Source of the DNA: an uncultured Collinsella sp.
GTDB taxonomy: Bacteria; Actinomycetota; Coriobacteriia; Coriobacteriales; Coriobacteriaceae
Length of the DNA: 7,130 bases
Assembly: GCA_959599615.1 (NCBI GenBank)
Contig: CAUGKA010000105.1
Location: 1-7,130 of the forward strand
Direction: 5' to 3'
Within the stretch, counting starts at the first letter, position 1, and every line of letters starts with the position of its first letter. The notes under the pieces are model-generated. The model was not told where the DNA came from, ran no database searches, and saw only the letters and a list, made by a program, of their open reading frames with translations. Positions 6,989-7,130 of this stretch are shown one piece after another. The position numbers and the translations under genes were made by a program.

Positions 6989-7018
6989 GTTATAAAACAC
7001 AGCTACTATGTGAGACAA
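6989..7018 (-). promoter_or_regulatory. Predicted distal promoter of the acpS operon
   Basis: A second pair lies just upstream of the first: TTGTCT (7013-7018) and TATAAC (6989-6994), also 18 nt apart and with similar consensus scores. It sits between the terminator at 7037-7064 and the proximal promoter, so it could be a tandem or alternative start for the operon. Which of the two works cannot be told from sequence. Confidence 0.4.
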
Positions 7019-7036
7019 AAGCCCGTAAACGCAAAA

Positions 7037-7064
7037 AAGGGGGAGGCCGCGAGGCCTCCCCCTT
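7037..7064 (-). terminator. Strong rho-independent terminator of the upstream transcription unit
   Basis: A perfect 12-bp, GC-rich stem (7037-7048 with 7053-7064) closes a GCGA loop (TCGC on the minus strand). On the minus strand the stem ends in a run of six or more T (7033-7038), the classic intrinsic terminator shape. On the plus strand the stem is followed by CTAAGTTCG, without a T-run. It therefore most likely ends a minus-strand gene or RNA that begins beyond 7130, and insulates the acpS operon from it. Confidence 0.85.
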
Positions 7065-7130
7065 CTAAGTTCGATGACGGCTCGGTGCCGTCCACCGGTC
7101 AGCGGCGCCCTGGCCTCCCACGGGCTGGCC

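Noticed and set aside
6998..7012. Small inverted repeat (CACA...TGTG) in the distal promoter spacer, considered as an operator
   Set aside because: The arms are only 4 bp and the centre is not symmetric, so this is expected by chance.
6877..7068. Plus-strand open frame of 63 codons through the promoter region
   Set aside because: It overlaps the acpS start and runs through the promoter boxes and the terminator stem, and the product is low-complexity at its end.
1..7130. Search for mobile elements, CRISPR arrays, tRNA or rRNA genes and defence systems
   Set aside because: No transposase, integrase, spaced direct repeats, tRNA-like folds or defence motifs are visible; the window is almost fully filled by the six housekeeping genes.

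Overview
All six genes in this window lie on the minus strand and form one compact housekeeping operon. Read in the direction of transcription (high to low coordinates) they are: acpS (holo-ACP synthase), a fused NAD(P)HX epimerase/dehydratase (nnr), alr (alanine racemase), a family-4 iron-sulfur uracil-DNA glycosylase, tsaE, and one long gene that joins TsaB, RimI and TsaD. Gaps between genes run from 12 bp down to direct abutment, and the last pair overlaps, so co-transcription and translational coupling are very likely.

The organism is probably a high-GC Gram-positive bacterium. The sequence is GC-rich, and the order alr-tsaE-tsaB-rimI-tsaD matches the collinear order known in Mycobacterium. 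The triple fusion and the general look of the proteins suggest a Coriobacteriia gut bacterium of the Collinsella type. This is inference from sequence feel, not a database match.

Layout: 1-99 holds a hairpin that probably ends the operon. 100-2484 is tsaB-rimI-tsaD, 2471-2977 tsaE, 2990-3610 the uracil-DNA glycosylase, 3619-4764 alr, 4767-6383 nnr and 6384-6923 acpS. 6924-7036 holds the acpS ribosome binding site and two promoter-like elements. 7037-7064 is a strong terminator for a minus-strand transcript that starts beyond the window. 7065-7130 is the unassigned 3' end of that transcript.

The genes serve different core jobs: carrier-protein activation for lipid synthesis, repair of damaged NAD(P)H, D-alanine supply for peptidoglycan, removal of uracil from DNA, and t6A37 modification of ANN-decoding tRNAs together with acetylation of ribosomal protein S18. 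The t6A part contains TsaE plus a polypeptide carrying both TsaB and TsaD; only the TsaC/Sua5 step is missing from the window. I see no phage, transposon, CRISPR, tRNA or rRNA. The points most worth a second look are the TsaB-RimI-TsaD fusion and an AcpS with a C-terminal extension and a Leu where a His is usual.
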